The position numbers were made by a program, and so were the translations under genes. Below are positions 45,372 to 53,377 of a stretch of 64,000 nucleotides of DNA, piece after piece; positions within the stretch are counted from its first letter, which is position 1, and each line of letters opens with the position of its first letter. Location: assembly GCF_000185905.1 (NCBI RefSeq), contig NC_014923.1, positions 3,185,501-3,249,500 of the forward strand, read 5' to 3'. The stretch is from Mesorhizobium ciceri biovar biserrulae WSM1271 (lineage in GTDB: Bacteria; Pseudomonadota; Alphaproteobacteria; Rhizobiales; Rhizobiaceae). Under the pieces are notes generated by a model. That model did no database searches. It was not told the DNA's origin and saw nothing but the letters and a program-made list of their open reading frames with translations.

Positions 45372-46700
45372 ATGTCCAACCGGCTGAAAGTCACGCCGAA
45401 CGATCTCAGTGCATTCTGGATGCCGTTCACGGCAAACCGGCAGTTCAAGCAGGCGCCGCGCATGATGGTGTCCGCCAAGGACATGCATTACACAACCAGC
45501 GACGGCCGCAAGGTGCTCGACGGCACCGCCGGCCTGTGGTGCGTCAATGCCGGCCACTGCCGTCCGAAGATCACCGAGGCGATCCAGCACCAGGCTGCCG
45601 AACTCGATTATGCGCCGGCCTTCCAGATGGGCCATCCGATCGTGTTCGAACTGGCCAACCGCCTGGTCGACCTGGCGCCCAAGGGCATGGACCATGTCTT
45701 CTTCACCAATTCCGGCTCGGAATCGGTCGAGACGGCGCTCAAGATGGCGATCGCCTATCATCGTGTGAAGGGCGAGGGCTCGCGCACCCGGTTGATCGGC
45801 CGCGAGCGCGGCTATCACGGCGTCAATTTCGGCGGCATTTCGGTCGGCGGCATCGTCACCAACCGCAAGATGTTCGGCACGCTGCTCGGCGGCGTCGACC
45901 ATATGCCGCACACGCATCTGCCGGAAAAGAACGCCTTCACCAAGGGTGTGCCGGAGTATGGCGCGGAACTCGCCAACGAGCTGGAGCGTATCGTCGCCCT
46001 GCACGACGCTTCGACCATCGCCGCCGTCATCGTCGAGCCGGTCGCCGGCTCCACCGGCGTCATCCTGCCGCCGAAGGGTTATCTGGAGAAGCTGCGCGAG
46101 ATCTGCACCAAGCACGGCATCCTGTTGATCTTCGATGAGGTCATCACCGGTTTCGGCCGTCTCGGCACACCGTTCGCCGCCGACTATTTCGGTGTCACGC
46201 CCGACATCATGACCACCGCCAAGGGCGTCTCCAACGGCGTCATCCCGATGGGCGCGGTGTTTGTGAAGAAGGAGATCCACGACGCCTTCATGACCGGCCC
46301 CGAGCACATGATCGAGTTCTTCCACGGCTACACCTATTCGGGCAACCCGATCGCCTGCGCGGCCGCACTCGGCACGCTTGACACCTACAAGGAAGAGGGC
46401 TTGCTGACCCGTGGCGAGGAGCTGGCGCCGTACTGGGAAGACGCGCTGCATTCGCTGAAGGGCGAGCCGAACGTCATCGATATCAGGAACATCGGCCTGA
46501 TCGGTGCGATCGAGTTGGCGCCGATCGCCGGCCAGCCGACCAAGCGGGCCTTCTCGGCCTTCGTCAAGGCGTTCGAGCGCGGCGCGCTGATCCGCACCAC
46601 CGGCGACATCATCGCGCTGTCGCCGCCGCTGATCATCACCAAGGGCCAGATCAACGAATTGATCGACCATGTTCGCGATGTGCTGAGGTCAATCGATTGA
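45372..46700 (+). CDS. omega-amino acid (beta-alanine):pyruvate transaminase
   Basis: A 442-residue class-III PLP aminotransferase. Cofactor Lys284 is in TTAKGVSNG, and LIFDEVITGFGRLG holds the conserved Asp. It closely resembles bacterial beta-alanine:pyruvate aminotransferases, which convert beta-alanine or 3-aminoisobutyrate to the semialdehydes. In this context it takes the products of beta-ureidopropionase encoded nearby. AAGGGGAAG stands 8 nt before the ATG. The semialdehyde dehydrogenase is not in the window. Confidence 0.92.
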   Translation: MSNRLKVTPNDLSAFWMPFTANRQFKQAPRMMVSAKDMHYTTSDGRKVLDGTAGLWCVNAGHCRPKITEAIQHQAAELDYAPAFQMGHPIVFELANRLVDLAPKGMDHVFFTNSGSESVETALKMAIAYHRVKGEGSRTRLIGRERGYHGVNFGGISVGGIVTNRKMFGTLLGGVDHMPHTHLPEKNAFTKGVPEYGAELANELERIVALHDASTIAAVIVEPVAGSTGVILPPKGYLEKLREICTKHGILLIFDEVITGFGRLGTPFAADYFGVTPDIMTTAKGVSNGVIPMGAVFVKKEIHDAFMTGPEHMIEFFHGYTYSGNPIACAAALGTLDTYKEEGLLTRGEELAPYWEDALHSLKGEPNVIDIRNIGLIGAIELAPIAGQPTKRAFSAFVKAFERGALIRTTGDIIALSPPLIITKGQINELIDHVRDVLRSID

Positions 46701-46720
46701 CGGACTGACGCGGTCGGTTG

Positions 46721-46754
46721 AGGTCGGCGCGGCAGCGCGCCGACCTGACCTTTT
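46721..46754. terminator. bidirectional terminator between transaminase and second TetR gene
   Basis: AGGTCGGCGCG pairs perfectly with CGCGCCGACCT over 11 bp with a 4-nt loop, followed by GACCTTTT on the plus strand. It lies between convergent stop codons and should stop transcription from at least the plus direction. Confidence 0.85.
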
Positions 46755-46775
46755 GCTTGCAACGAACCATTACAG

Positions 46776-47414
46776 TCAGGCGGGCAACGCACCGATCCCG
46801 GTCAGGATCACCCGCTTGATATTTTCCTTGGCTTCCCGCCATTGCCGGTCGGACAGAGGTTTTCCGCCATTGAGTGTCTCGATCTGATGGCCGAAATCGG
46901 CGTAGTGCTGGGTCGTGGCCCAAAGCATATAGAGCAGATGGCGCGGATCCACCGGGTCCATCTTGGCTTCCTCGATCCAGCGCCTGATGATCTCGACGCG
47001 GCCGTCGGTCCATTCGCGCAGCGTCGATTCCATATAGTCCTGAAGCACCGGCGCCCCGTGCATCACTTCGGAGGCCCAGACCTTCGAGCCGTCGGGATGG
47101 CGGCGTGATATTTCCATCTTGGCGTCGATATAGGCACTGATGCCGTCTATGGGCCCGCGCGCCGCGTCGAAGCAATTGGCCGCCTGTAGCCAGATTTCAA
47201 AGATGTTTTGAACGACCGACCGGTAAAGCTCTTCCTTGGTGGCGAAATAGTAGTGGAGATTTGCCTTCGGCAGTCCGGCCAGATCCGCAATCAACTGCAT
47301 CGTGGCGCCGCCAAACCCTGCCTCCGCAAACACCTTCTCTGCAGCGACGAGAATGGTTTTTTCATTCTCTCGGCGGATCTCCTGTCGCCGCATGGGGCGG
47401 GTGGGTTCTGCCAT
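46776..47414 (-). CDS. second RutR-family TetR regulator (PydR-like)
   Basis: A 212-residue TetR-family protein paralogous to the one at 44510: LAGLPKANLHYYFATKEELY in the HTH and HLLYMLWATTQHYADFG in the ligand domain, the family hallmark. It diverges from the beta-ureidopropionase gene. Two sites close to TTGACCAnnTGGTCAA lie in the 121-bp space between them. Its position and these sites make it the most likely regulator of the pyrimidine catabolic genes; the ligand may be dihydrouracil or uracil. Confidence 0.85.
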   Translation of the reverse strand: MAEPTRPMRRQEIRRENEKTILVAAEKVFAEAGFGGATMQLIADLAGLPKANLHYYFATKEELYRSVVQNIFEIWLQAANCFDAARGPIDGISAYIDAKMEISRRHPDGSKVWASEVMHGAPVLQDYMESTLREWTDGRVEIIRRWIEEAKMDPVDPRHLLYMLWATTQHYADFGHQIETLNGGKPLSDRQWREAKENIKRVILTGIGALPA

Positions 47415-47433
47415 GTCTACCCCAAGATTCTAG

Positions 47434-47449
47434 TTGACCGCTTGGTCAG
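47434..47449. promoter_or_regulatory. RutR-type operator, hydrolase-proximal promoter side
   Basis: TTGACCGCTTGGTCAG matches 12 of 14 positions of TTGACCAnnTGGTCAA. Its first six bases can serve as a -35 box with TAGTTT 16 nt downstream for the plus-strand hydrolase gene. It is centred 33 bp from the next site. Confidence 0.72.
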
Positions 47450-47466
47450 GTTGTGTAGTTTAAAAG

Positions 47467-47482
47467 CTGACCATACGGTCAA
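47467..47482. promoter_or_regulatory. RutR-type operator, second site in the divergent region
   Basis: CTGACCATACGGTCAA matches 12 of 14 consensus positions. Read on the minus strand it begins TTGACC, a -35-like box pointing toward the TetR gene. With the site at 47434 it forms two operators about three helical turns apart. Confidence 0.72.
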
Positions 47483-47535
47483 GCTGTAAATCACTCAAGG
47501 GGCGACAAGACCCCCGGTGTAGATGGGAACTCGAG

Positions 47536-48786
47536 ATGGCCGCACCCGGCGAGAATCTGCGAATCAATTCAGACCGTTTGTGGGATTCCATCATGGAGAT
47601 GGCGAAGATTGGCCCCGGCATTGCCGGCGGCAACAATCGCCAGACCGTGACCGACGAAGACGGCGAAGGGCGGCATCTGTTCAAGCGCTGGTGCGATGCG
47701 GCCGGGCTCGAAATGGGCGTCGATGAAATGGGCACGATGTTTGCCCGCCGCGAAGGCACCGATCCCAGCCTGCCGCCGGTCTATGTCGGCAGCCATCTCG
47801 ATACGCAGCCGACCGGCGGCAAGTATGACGGCGTGCTCGGCGTACTGGGCGGGCTTGAAGTGGTGCGCTCGCTCAACGATCTCGGCATCAAGACCAAACA
47901 TCCGATCGTCGTCACCAACTGGACGAACGAGGAGGGCTCGCGCTTCGCGCCGGCTATGATGGCGTCCGGCGTGTTCGCCGGCGTGCTCGACCAGGCCGAT
48001 GTGTACGGGCATGTCGACAAGCAGGGCAAGAAATTCGGCGAGGAACTGGAGCGTATCGGCTGGAAAGGCCCCGAGAAGGTCGGTGACCGCAAGATCCATG
48101 CCTTCTTCGAACTGCATATCGAACAGGGACCGATCCTCGAGGATGAAGATATCGACATCGGGGTCGTCACCCATGGCCAGGGCCTGAAATGGCTGCAGGT
48201 GACGCTGACCGGCAAGGAAGCCCATACCGGCTCGACGCCGATGCCCAAGCGCCGCAATGCCGGGCTCGGCATGGCGCGGGTGATCGAACTGGTGCATGAG
48301 ATCGCCATGGACTACCAGCCCGATGCCGTCGGCGCGGTCGGCCACATGGAGGTCTATCCCAATTCGCGCAACATCATCGCCGGGCGCACCGTCTTCACCG
48401 TCGATATCCGCTCGCCGGAAAAGGAAGTGCTGGACGCGATGGATGGCCGCATCCGCGAAGGCATCGACACGATCTGCGATGCACTCGACATCCGCTACGA
48501 GATCGAACAGGTCGGCGCTTTCGATCCGGTGACTTTCGATGCCGGCTGCGTCAAGGCGATCCGCGATGCCGCCGACCGCCTTGGCTATTCCCATCGCAAC
48601 ATCGTTTCCGGTGCCGGCCACGACGCCTGCTGGATCAACCGTGTCGCGCCCACCGCGATGGTGATGTGCCCTTGCGTCGATGGCCTCAGCCACAACGAGG
48701 CCGAGGAGATCACCAAGGAATGGGCTTCGGCGGGTGCCGATGTCTTGTTCCACGCGGTGGTGGAGACGGCTGTCATCGTGGAGTGA
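47536..48786 (+). CDS. beta-ureidopropionase / N-carbamoyl amino acid hydrolase (M20 family)
   Basis: A 416-residue metal-dependent amidohydrolase that opens N-carbamoyl-beta-alanine to beta-alanine, CO2 and ammonia. Metal ligands and catalytic residues are in place: His87 (GSHLDT), Asp98, Glu132/Glu133 (TNEEGSRF), His194 (HIEQG) and His386 (LSHNEAEE), as in the characterised Agrobacterium beta-carbamoylase type. First gene of the operon with dihydropyrimidinase, 63 bp downstream. It could also act on N-carbamoyl-L-alpha-amino acids. Two RutR-type operators precede it. Confidence 0.91.
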   Translation: MAAPGENLRINSDRLWDSIMEMAKIGPGIAGGNNRQTVTDEDGEGRHLFKRWCDAAGLEMGVDEMGTMFARREGTDPSLPPVYVGSHLDTQPTGGKYDGVLGVLGGLEVVRSLNDLGIKTKHPIVVTNWTNEEGSRFAPAMMASGVFAGVLDQADVYGHVDKQGKKFGEELERIGWKGPEKVGDRKIHAFFELHIEQGPILEDEDIDIGVVTHGQGLKWLQVTLTGKEAHTGSTPMPKRRNAGLGMARVIELVHEIAMDYQPDAVGAVGHMEVYPNSRNIIAGRTVFTVDIRSPEKEVLDAMDGRIREGIDTICDALDIRYEIEQVGAFDPVTFDAGCVKAIRDAADRLGYSHRNIVSGAGHDACWINRVAPTAMVMCPCVDGLSHNEAEEITKEWASAGADVLFHAVVETAVIVE

Positions 48787-48849
48787 GCTTAGAATCCACC
48801 TTCCAAACGACGCTCGTAAAGAAGCGCGAAGAGAACAAGGGAACAGTCA

Positions 48850-50301
48850 ATGACCAAAGTCATCCGAAACGGCACCATCGTCACCGCCGACCGCACCTGG
48901 AAGGCCGATGTGCTGATGCAGCACGGCAAGATCGTCGCCATCGGTTCGGGCCTGCATGGCGACCATGAGTTCGACGCCACCGGCTGCTACGTCATGCCGG
49001 GCGGCATCGACCCGCACACCCATCTCGAAATGCCGTTCATGGGCACCTATTCGGCCGATGATTTCGAATCCGGCACGCGCGCGGCGCTCTCCGGCGGCAC
49101 GACCATGGTGGTCGATTTCTGCCTGCCGGCGCCGCAGCAGTCGCTGCTCGAAGCCTTGCAGATGTGGGACAACAAGACCTCGAAGGCGTCGTGCGACTAC
49201 TCCTTCCACATGGCGATCACCTGGTGGGGCAAGCAGGTGTTCGACGAGATGGCCACGGTCGTCGACAAGGGCATCACCTCGTTCAAGCATTTCATGGCCT
49301 ACAAGGGCGCGCTGATGGTCGACGACGACGAGATGTATGCGTCGTTCCAGCGCTGCGCCGATCTCGGCGCGCTGCCGCTCGTTCATGCCGAGAATGGCGA
49401 CGTGGTGGCGGCACTGTCGCAGAAGCTGCTGGCTGCCGGCAACAACGGCCCCGAGGGCCACGCCTATTCGCGGCCGCCCGAAGTGGAAGGCGAGGCGACC
49501 AACCGCGCCATCATGATCGCCGACATGGCCGGCGTGCCGCTCTATGTCGTGCATGTCTCCTGCGAGCAGAGCCACGAAGCGATCCGCCGGGCGCGCCAGA
49601 AGGGCATGCGGGTGTTCGGCGAGCCGCTGATCCAGCATTTGACGCTGGACGAGAGCGAGTATTTCGACAAGGACTGGGACCATGCGGCGCGCCGCGTGAT
49701 GAGCCCGCCCTTCCGCAACAAATCGCACCAGGACTCGCTGTGGGCCGGCCTGCAGGCGGGTTCGCTGCAGGTGGTGGCGACCGATCATTGCGCTTTCACC
49801 ACCAAACAGAAGCGCAATGGCGTCGGCGATTTCACCAAGATCCCGAACGGCACCGGCGGGCTTGAAGACCGCATGCCGGTGCTGTGGACCACAGGCGTCA
49901 ACACCGGCCGGCTGACGATGAACGAGTTCGTCGCGGTGACCTCGACCAACATCGCCAAGATCCTCAACATGTATCCGAAGAAGGGCGCCATCGTAGAGGG
50001 TGCCGACGCCGACATCGTCGTCTGGGATCCCAAGCGCAAGAAGACAATTTCGTCCAAGAAGCAGCAATCGGTGATCGACTACAATGTCTTCGAGGGTTTC
50101 GAGGTGACCGGCCTGCCGCGGTTCGTGTTCTCGCGTGGCGAACTGTCGATCCAGGAGTCCGAGGTCAAGACCAAGCCCGGCCATGGTGAATTCGTCGGCC
50201 GCGAGCCGAATGCGGCCGTCAACCGGGCGCTGTCGACGTGGAAGGAAATCTCCGCGCCGCGCAAGGTGGAACGCACCGGCATCCCGGCGACCGGGGTTTG
50301 A
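48850..50301 (+). CDS. hydA: dihydropyrimidinase (D-hydantoinase type)
   Basis: A 483-residue cyclic amidohydrolase that opens dihydrouracil/dihydrothymine to N-carbamoyl-beta-amino acids. The metal motif DPHTHLE gives His56 and His58, the lysine expected to be carboxylated is in KHFMAYKG (Lys152), and VVATDHCAF contains the catalytic Asp region. It joins the PreTA product to the hydrolase encoded just upstream. AAGGGAAC is the ribosome site. Normal family length. Confidence 0.93.
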   Translation: MTKVIRNGTIVTADRTWKADVLMQHGKIVAIGSGLHGDHEFDATGCYVMPGGIDPHTHLEMPFMGTYSADDFESGTRAALSGGTTMVVDFCLPAPQQSLLEALQMWDNKTSKASCDYSFHMAITWWGKQVFDEMATVVDKGITSFKHFMAYKGALMVDDDEMYASFQRCADLGALPLVHAENGDVVAALSQKLLAAGNNGPEGHAYSRPPEVEGEATNRAIMIADMAGVPLYVVHVSCEQSHEAIRRARQKGMRVFGEPLIQHLTLDESEYFDKDWDHAARRVMSPPFRNKSHQDSLWAGLQAGSLQVVATDHCAFTTKQKRNGVGDFTKIPNGTGGLEDRMPVLWTTGVNTGRLTMNEFVAVTSTNIAKILNMYPKKGAIVEGADADIVVWDPKRKKTISSKKQQSVIDYNVFEGFEVTGLPRFVFSRGELSIQESEVKTKPGHGEFVGREPNAAVNRALSTWKEISAPRKVERTGIPATGV

Positions 50302-50302
50302 G

Positions 50303-50680
50303 GTGCGGCGCGGGGGACTTCTTTTCGCGGCAGTTTTGCTTCTGGTGGCCAGCCAAGTGTCGGCGGCCGGCATCGACCTAGCCAAACCTTATGGCAACAA
50401 GTCCGGCTGCATCAACAAGAACGGCCAGGAAGTCTACGCCGAGGACATGCTGCTTCTAACCAACACCGACTTCATCACGGCGACGAGCGCTTGCACCTTC
50501 ACCGGCAAGAGGGTCCAGGCCGACGGCTCGCTTGTGGTGAAGGCGGAGTGCGAGGCCGAAGGCGAAGAGGGCAAGTCGCCCGCCACCTTCATCATCAAGC
50601 ACAGCACCAAGAACGCCAAGAAACTGTTGATCGCGGATGCGGACGGCACCGTCTATGGGGAAGTGTCTCGGTGCCGATGA
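50303..50680 (+). CDS. small secreted protein at the end of the dihydropyrimidinase operon
   Basis: A 125-residue protein with a GTG start at 50303, one base after the dihydropyrimidinase stop, with GGGG 6 nt upstream. It begins VRRGGLLFAAVLLLVASQVS, a Sec signal peptide ending near SAA-GI. The mature part (about 100 aa) has three cysteines (SGCINKNG, SACTFTG and the C-terminal CR) plus one in KAECEAEG, giving possible disulfides. No known family recognised. Cotranscription with the pathway suggests it may be incidental or envelope-related. An upstream extension of the frame overlaps hydA and is not credible. Confidence 0.68.
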   Translation: MRRGGLLFAAVLLLVASQVSAAGIDLAKPYGNKSGCINKNGQEVYAEDMLLLTNTDFITATSACTFTGKRVQADGSLVVKAECEAEGEEGKSPATFIIKHSTKNAKKLLIADADGTVYGEVSRCR

Positions 50681-50742
50681 TTGCCGAAGCTGGCGGGCGC
50701 AAACCTCAAGCAATTGGCCGACGGGCGCCTAGCCCGGCGAAG

Positions 50743-51153
50743 TCAGCTTCCGGCGACCAGCGCATCCAGTTCCGGCAGCAGGACGACGCTCTCCTGTTCG
50801 TTGGGATCGGTGCGCGCAATGACGGCAGAGGACGGGGCGCCGCTCAGGTTGGCCGGCAGATGCGGCACGCCGGCGGGGATGTAGAAGAGATCACCGGCCT
50901 TGACGACGATATGATGCTCGAGCCGGTCGCCATACCAGGTGTGAACTTCGCCGGAGAGCACATAGATCGCCGTCTCGTGGCTCTCGTGCATATGCGCCTT
51001 GGCGCGGGCGCCGGGCGGCATGGTGAGCATGTGCATGCAGATGCCGGAGGCACCGACGGTCTCGGCGGCAATGCCGGCGAAATAGGTCAGCCCCTGCTTG
51101 CCTTCATAAGTGCTTTCAGGGCGGATAAGATGACAAGTGGGTTTGGGCGACAT
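50743..51153 (-). CDS. cupin-domain protein
   Basis: A 136-residue single cupin: HMHESHETAIYVLSGEVHTWYG carries the metal-binding His/Glu set (HMH-x2-H..E) and GDLFYIPAGVPH the second motif. Small cupins bind metals and act as isomerases, dioxygenases or sensors; a specific role cannot be assigned. It faces the end of the secreted-protein gene and is divergent from the ABC transporter operon. GGAG lies 8 nt before its ATG. Confidence 0.85.
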   Translation of the reverse strand: MSPKPTCHLIRPESTYEGKQGLTYFAGIAAETVGASGICMHMLTMPPGARAKAHMHESHETAIYVLSGEVHTWYGDRLEHHIVVKAGDLFYIPAGVPHLPANLSGAPSSAVIARTDPNEQESVVLLPELDALVAGS

Positions 51154-51180
51154 CGGGGAAACTCCGGGCGTCGATCGCGT

Positions 51181-51218
51181 GGGACAAGGTCAGAGGGACA
51201 GGGCCAAATGGGACAGGG
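51181..51218. promoter_or_regulatory. three GGGACArGG iterons upstream of the ABC ATPase gene
   Basis: GGGACAAGG, GGGACAGGG and GGGACAGGG start at 51181, 51195 and 51210, a 14-15 bp spacing. They lie in the 142-bp space between the cupin gene and the ATPase gene and may bind a regulator in tandem, or be a local duplication. Confidence 0.4.
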
Positions 51219-51295
51219 TAAGTGGAAAACAACATCGCGATAAAAGCAATCGGATTCCAGCCGCCGCAGGAACGGAAACAGGCAGGCGGCAACCG

Positions 51296-52087
51296 ATGAC
51301 GGGGAATTCGCCAGCCGTCGTCGCGGCAAGCAAACTCGGGCTGACCTTCCAGACCAATGACGGGCCGGTGCAGGCGCTGTCCAATGTCGATCTGACCATC
51401 GGCAAGGGCGAGTTCGTCTCCTTCATCGGGCCTTCGGGCTGCGGCAAGACCACGCTGCTGCGCGTCATCGCCGATCTGGAGAAGCCGACCTCGGGGGCGA
51501 TTTCCGTCAATGGCATGACAGCAGAGCAGGCGCGCGAGAAACGCGCCTATGGCTATGTCTTCCAGGCGGCGGCGCTGTTTCCGTGGCGGACCATCGAGCG
51601 CAATGTGGGGCTGCCGCTGGAGATCATGGGCCTATCCAGGGCGGAGCAAGGCGAGCGGATCAAGCGCACGCTCGGCCTCGTCAACCTCTCTGGATTCGAG
51701 AAGAAATATCCCTGGCAGCTCTCGGGCGGCATGCAGCAGCGCGCCTCGATTGCCCGTGCGCTGGCCTTCGACGCCGACCTGCTGCTGATGGACGAGCCGT
51801 TCGGCGCGCTGGACGAGATCGTGCGCGACCATCTCAACGAGCAGCTGCTGGAATTGTGGGGACGCACCAACAAGACCATCTGCTTCGTCACCCACTCCAT
51901 TCCGGAGGCCGTCTATCTGTCGACGCGCATCGTCGTCATGTCGCCGCGCCCCGGCCGTGTCAGCGACATCATCGAATCGACGCTGCCGAGAGAGCGGCCG
52001 CTCGACATCCGCGAGACGCCGGAGTTTCTGGCGATCGCAGCGCGGGTGCGGGACGGGCTGCGCGCGGGGCACAGCTATGATGATTGA
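51296..52087 (+). CDS. ATPase of a Thi/Ssu/Tau-type ABC importer
   Basis: A 263-residue nucleotide-binding protein: Walker A GPSGCGKTT, signature LSGGMQQRAS, Walker B LLLMDEPFGALDE. It powers two permeases and a Thi5/NMT1-type receptor encoded after a repeat-filled gap. The ATG at 51296 was chosen because homology begins with ASKLGLTFQT; the frame reaches back to 51137 but that part looks like leader. In this neighbourhood uracil, thymine or a hydroxymethyl-pyrimidine are likely cargo, by inference only. Confidence 0.88.
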   Translation: MTGNSPAVVAASKLGLTFQTNDGPVQALSNVDLTIGKGEFVSFIGPSGCGKTTLLRVIADLEKPTSGAISVNGMTAEQAREKRAYGYVFQAAALFPWRTIERNVGLPLEIMGLSRAEQGERIKRTLGLVNLSGFEKKYPWQLSGGMQQRASIARALAFDADLLLMDEPFGALDEIVRDHLNEQLLELWGRTNKTICFVTHSIPEAVYLSTRIVVMSPRPGRVSDIIESTLPRERPLDIRETPEFLAIAARVRDGLRAGHSYDD

Positions 52088-52102
52088 GGGGCAGGATGAG
52101 CT

Positions 52103-52161
52103 TCCTCCTCTCCCCAACGGGGAGAGGGTGGCCGGAGCGAAGCGGAGGTCGGGTGAGGGGG
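52103..52161. repeat. half copy of the 2572-2698 repeat family
   Basis: CCTCTCCCC..GGGGAGAGG, then CGAAGCGGAGG and GGGTGAGGGGG closely follow the right half of the element at 2572-2698. It forms the first part of the 411-bp gap inside the ABC transporter operon. Confidence 0.75.
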
Positions 52162-52229
52162 CGGCCAACCGCGCCATCCTAGGGCGCCGCGAAGCGGCGC
52201 GCGTAAAGGGAGCGGCCAACCACGCTTTT

Positions 52230-52444
52230 GTCATCCTAGGGCGGAGCAGGCACGAAGCGGCCTGCGCAGACCCTAGGATCCATGCCGCGACGTCCGCCGA
52301 AGGGCGCAAGCGGCTGAGAATACCCGCCAAGCAGGGCGAGGCACAGGGAGCCATGTTCAGCACCGTTGCGGAGCATAGAGGTAACGGCATGGATCCTAGG
52401 GTCTGCGCCGCGTCGCTTCGCTCCTTGCTTCGCCCCAGGATGAC
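52230..52444. repeat. 215-bp mosaic repeat with GTCAT/ATGAC ends inside the transporter operon
   Basis: It is bounded by GTCATCCTAGGGC and a near-inverse CCCCAGGATGAC, with internal GGATCCATGCCG and CGGCATGGATCCTAGGGTC. It is homologous to the element at 44336-44501 but with a different central segment. A short piece before it (52162-52229) repeats GCGGCCAACC and CATCCTAGGGC, so several pieces have accumulated here. No gene is visible in 52088-52498. Confidence 0.78.
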
Positions 52445-52498
52445 GAAGACCTGGGATTGCCGCCCTCTCCTGTTGGCGAGAGGAGGGGAGCGACCCTG

Positions 52499-53377
52499 AT
52501 GGACACCTTCCGCGATAAGCTCGTTCCCGTCACCTCCATCCTCGTTGGCGTGATCGCGCTCTGGTATGTCTTCGCCGTCATCCTCAACACGCCGTTCCAG
52601 CGCGATCTCGATCGTCGCGCCGGTGAAACATCCACGTTCAGCGAACTCATCGGCAAGACGCTGTCGCAGCCGAAGCCGACATTGCCGGCGCCGCACCAGG
52701 TGGCGGTGAATTTCTTCGAGAACACCTTCCTGCGGCCCATCACCTCCAACCGCAGCCTGGTCTACAATGCCTGGGTGACGCTTTCGTCGACGCTGCTCGG
52801 CTTCGCTTTCGGCACGGCGCTCGGCATCATCATCGCCGTCGGCATTGTCCATGTGGCGACGCTCGACCGCAGCCTGATGCCGTGGATCATCGCCTCGCAG
52901 ACCATTCCCATCCTGGCTGTGGCGCCGATGATCATCGTCGTGCTGGGGGCGATCGGCATCAGCGGGCTCGTCCCGAAGGCGATGATTTCGACCTATCTGT
53001 CGTTCTTCCCGGTGACTGTCGGCATGGTGAAGGGGCTGCGCTCGCCCGAGATCATGCATCTCGACCTGATGCACACCTACAATGCCAGTCGCGCGCAGAC
53101 CTTCTGGAAGTTGCGCGTGCCTGCTTCGGTGCCGTTCCTGTTCACCTCGATGAAAGTGGCGGTGGCGGCAAGCCTGGTCGGCGCCATCGTCGGCGAACTG
53201 CCGACTGGCGCTGTCGCCGGCATCGGCGCCAAGCTGCTCGCCGGCGCCTATTACAGCCAGTCCATCGACATCTGGTCGGCGCTGGTCGCCGGTTCGGTGG
53301 TGGCCGCCCTTCTGGTCATGGTGGTCGGCATTGCCGGGCGCCTCGTCGACCGCGCCATGGGCGGGAGGCCGGCATGA
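52499..53377 (+). CDS. ABC transporter permease (BPD family), first subunit
   Basis: A 292-residue inner-membrane channel subunit with about six helices, including LVGVIALWYVFAVIL at the N terminus. The coupling loop is GLRSPEIMHLDLMHTYNASR, then LRVPASVPFLFTSMKV. It has the Ssu/Thi-type organisation. The start ATG at 52499 follows AGGGGAG by 8 nt. It overlaps the next permease gene by 4 bp. It is separated from the ATPase gene by the repeat block. Confidence 0.87.
   Translation: MDTFRDKLVPVTSILVGVIALWYVFAVILNTPFQRDLDRRAGETSTFSELIGKTLSQPKPTLPAPHQVAVNFFENTFLRPITSNRSLVYNAWVTLSSTLLGFAFGTALGIIIAVGIVHVATLDRSLMPWIIASQTIPILAVAPMIIVVLGAIGISGLVPKAMISTYLSFFPVTVGMVKGLRSPEIMHLDLMHTYNASRAQTFWKLRVPASVPFLFTSMKVAVAASLVGAIVGELPTGAVAGIGAKLLAGAYYSQSIDIWSALVAGSVVAALLVMVVGIAGRLVDRAMGGRPA

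Noticed and set aside
51137..51295. N-terminal extension of the ABC ATPase
   Set aside because: It would translate the iteron region and shows no homology-like sequence; the ATG at 51296 fits the family start.
52088..52498. CRISPR array or small gene in the transporter gap
   Set aside because: The repeats are palindromic mosaic elements without regular direct repeat and spacer periodicity, and no plausible frame with a start site exists.
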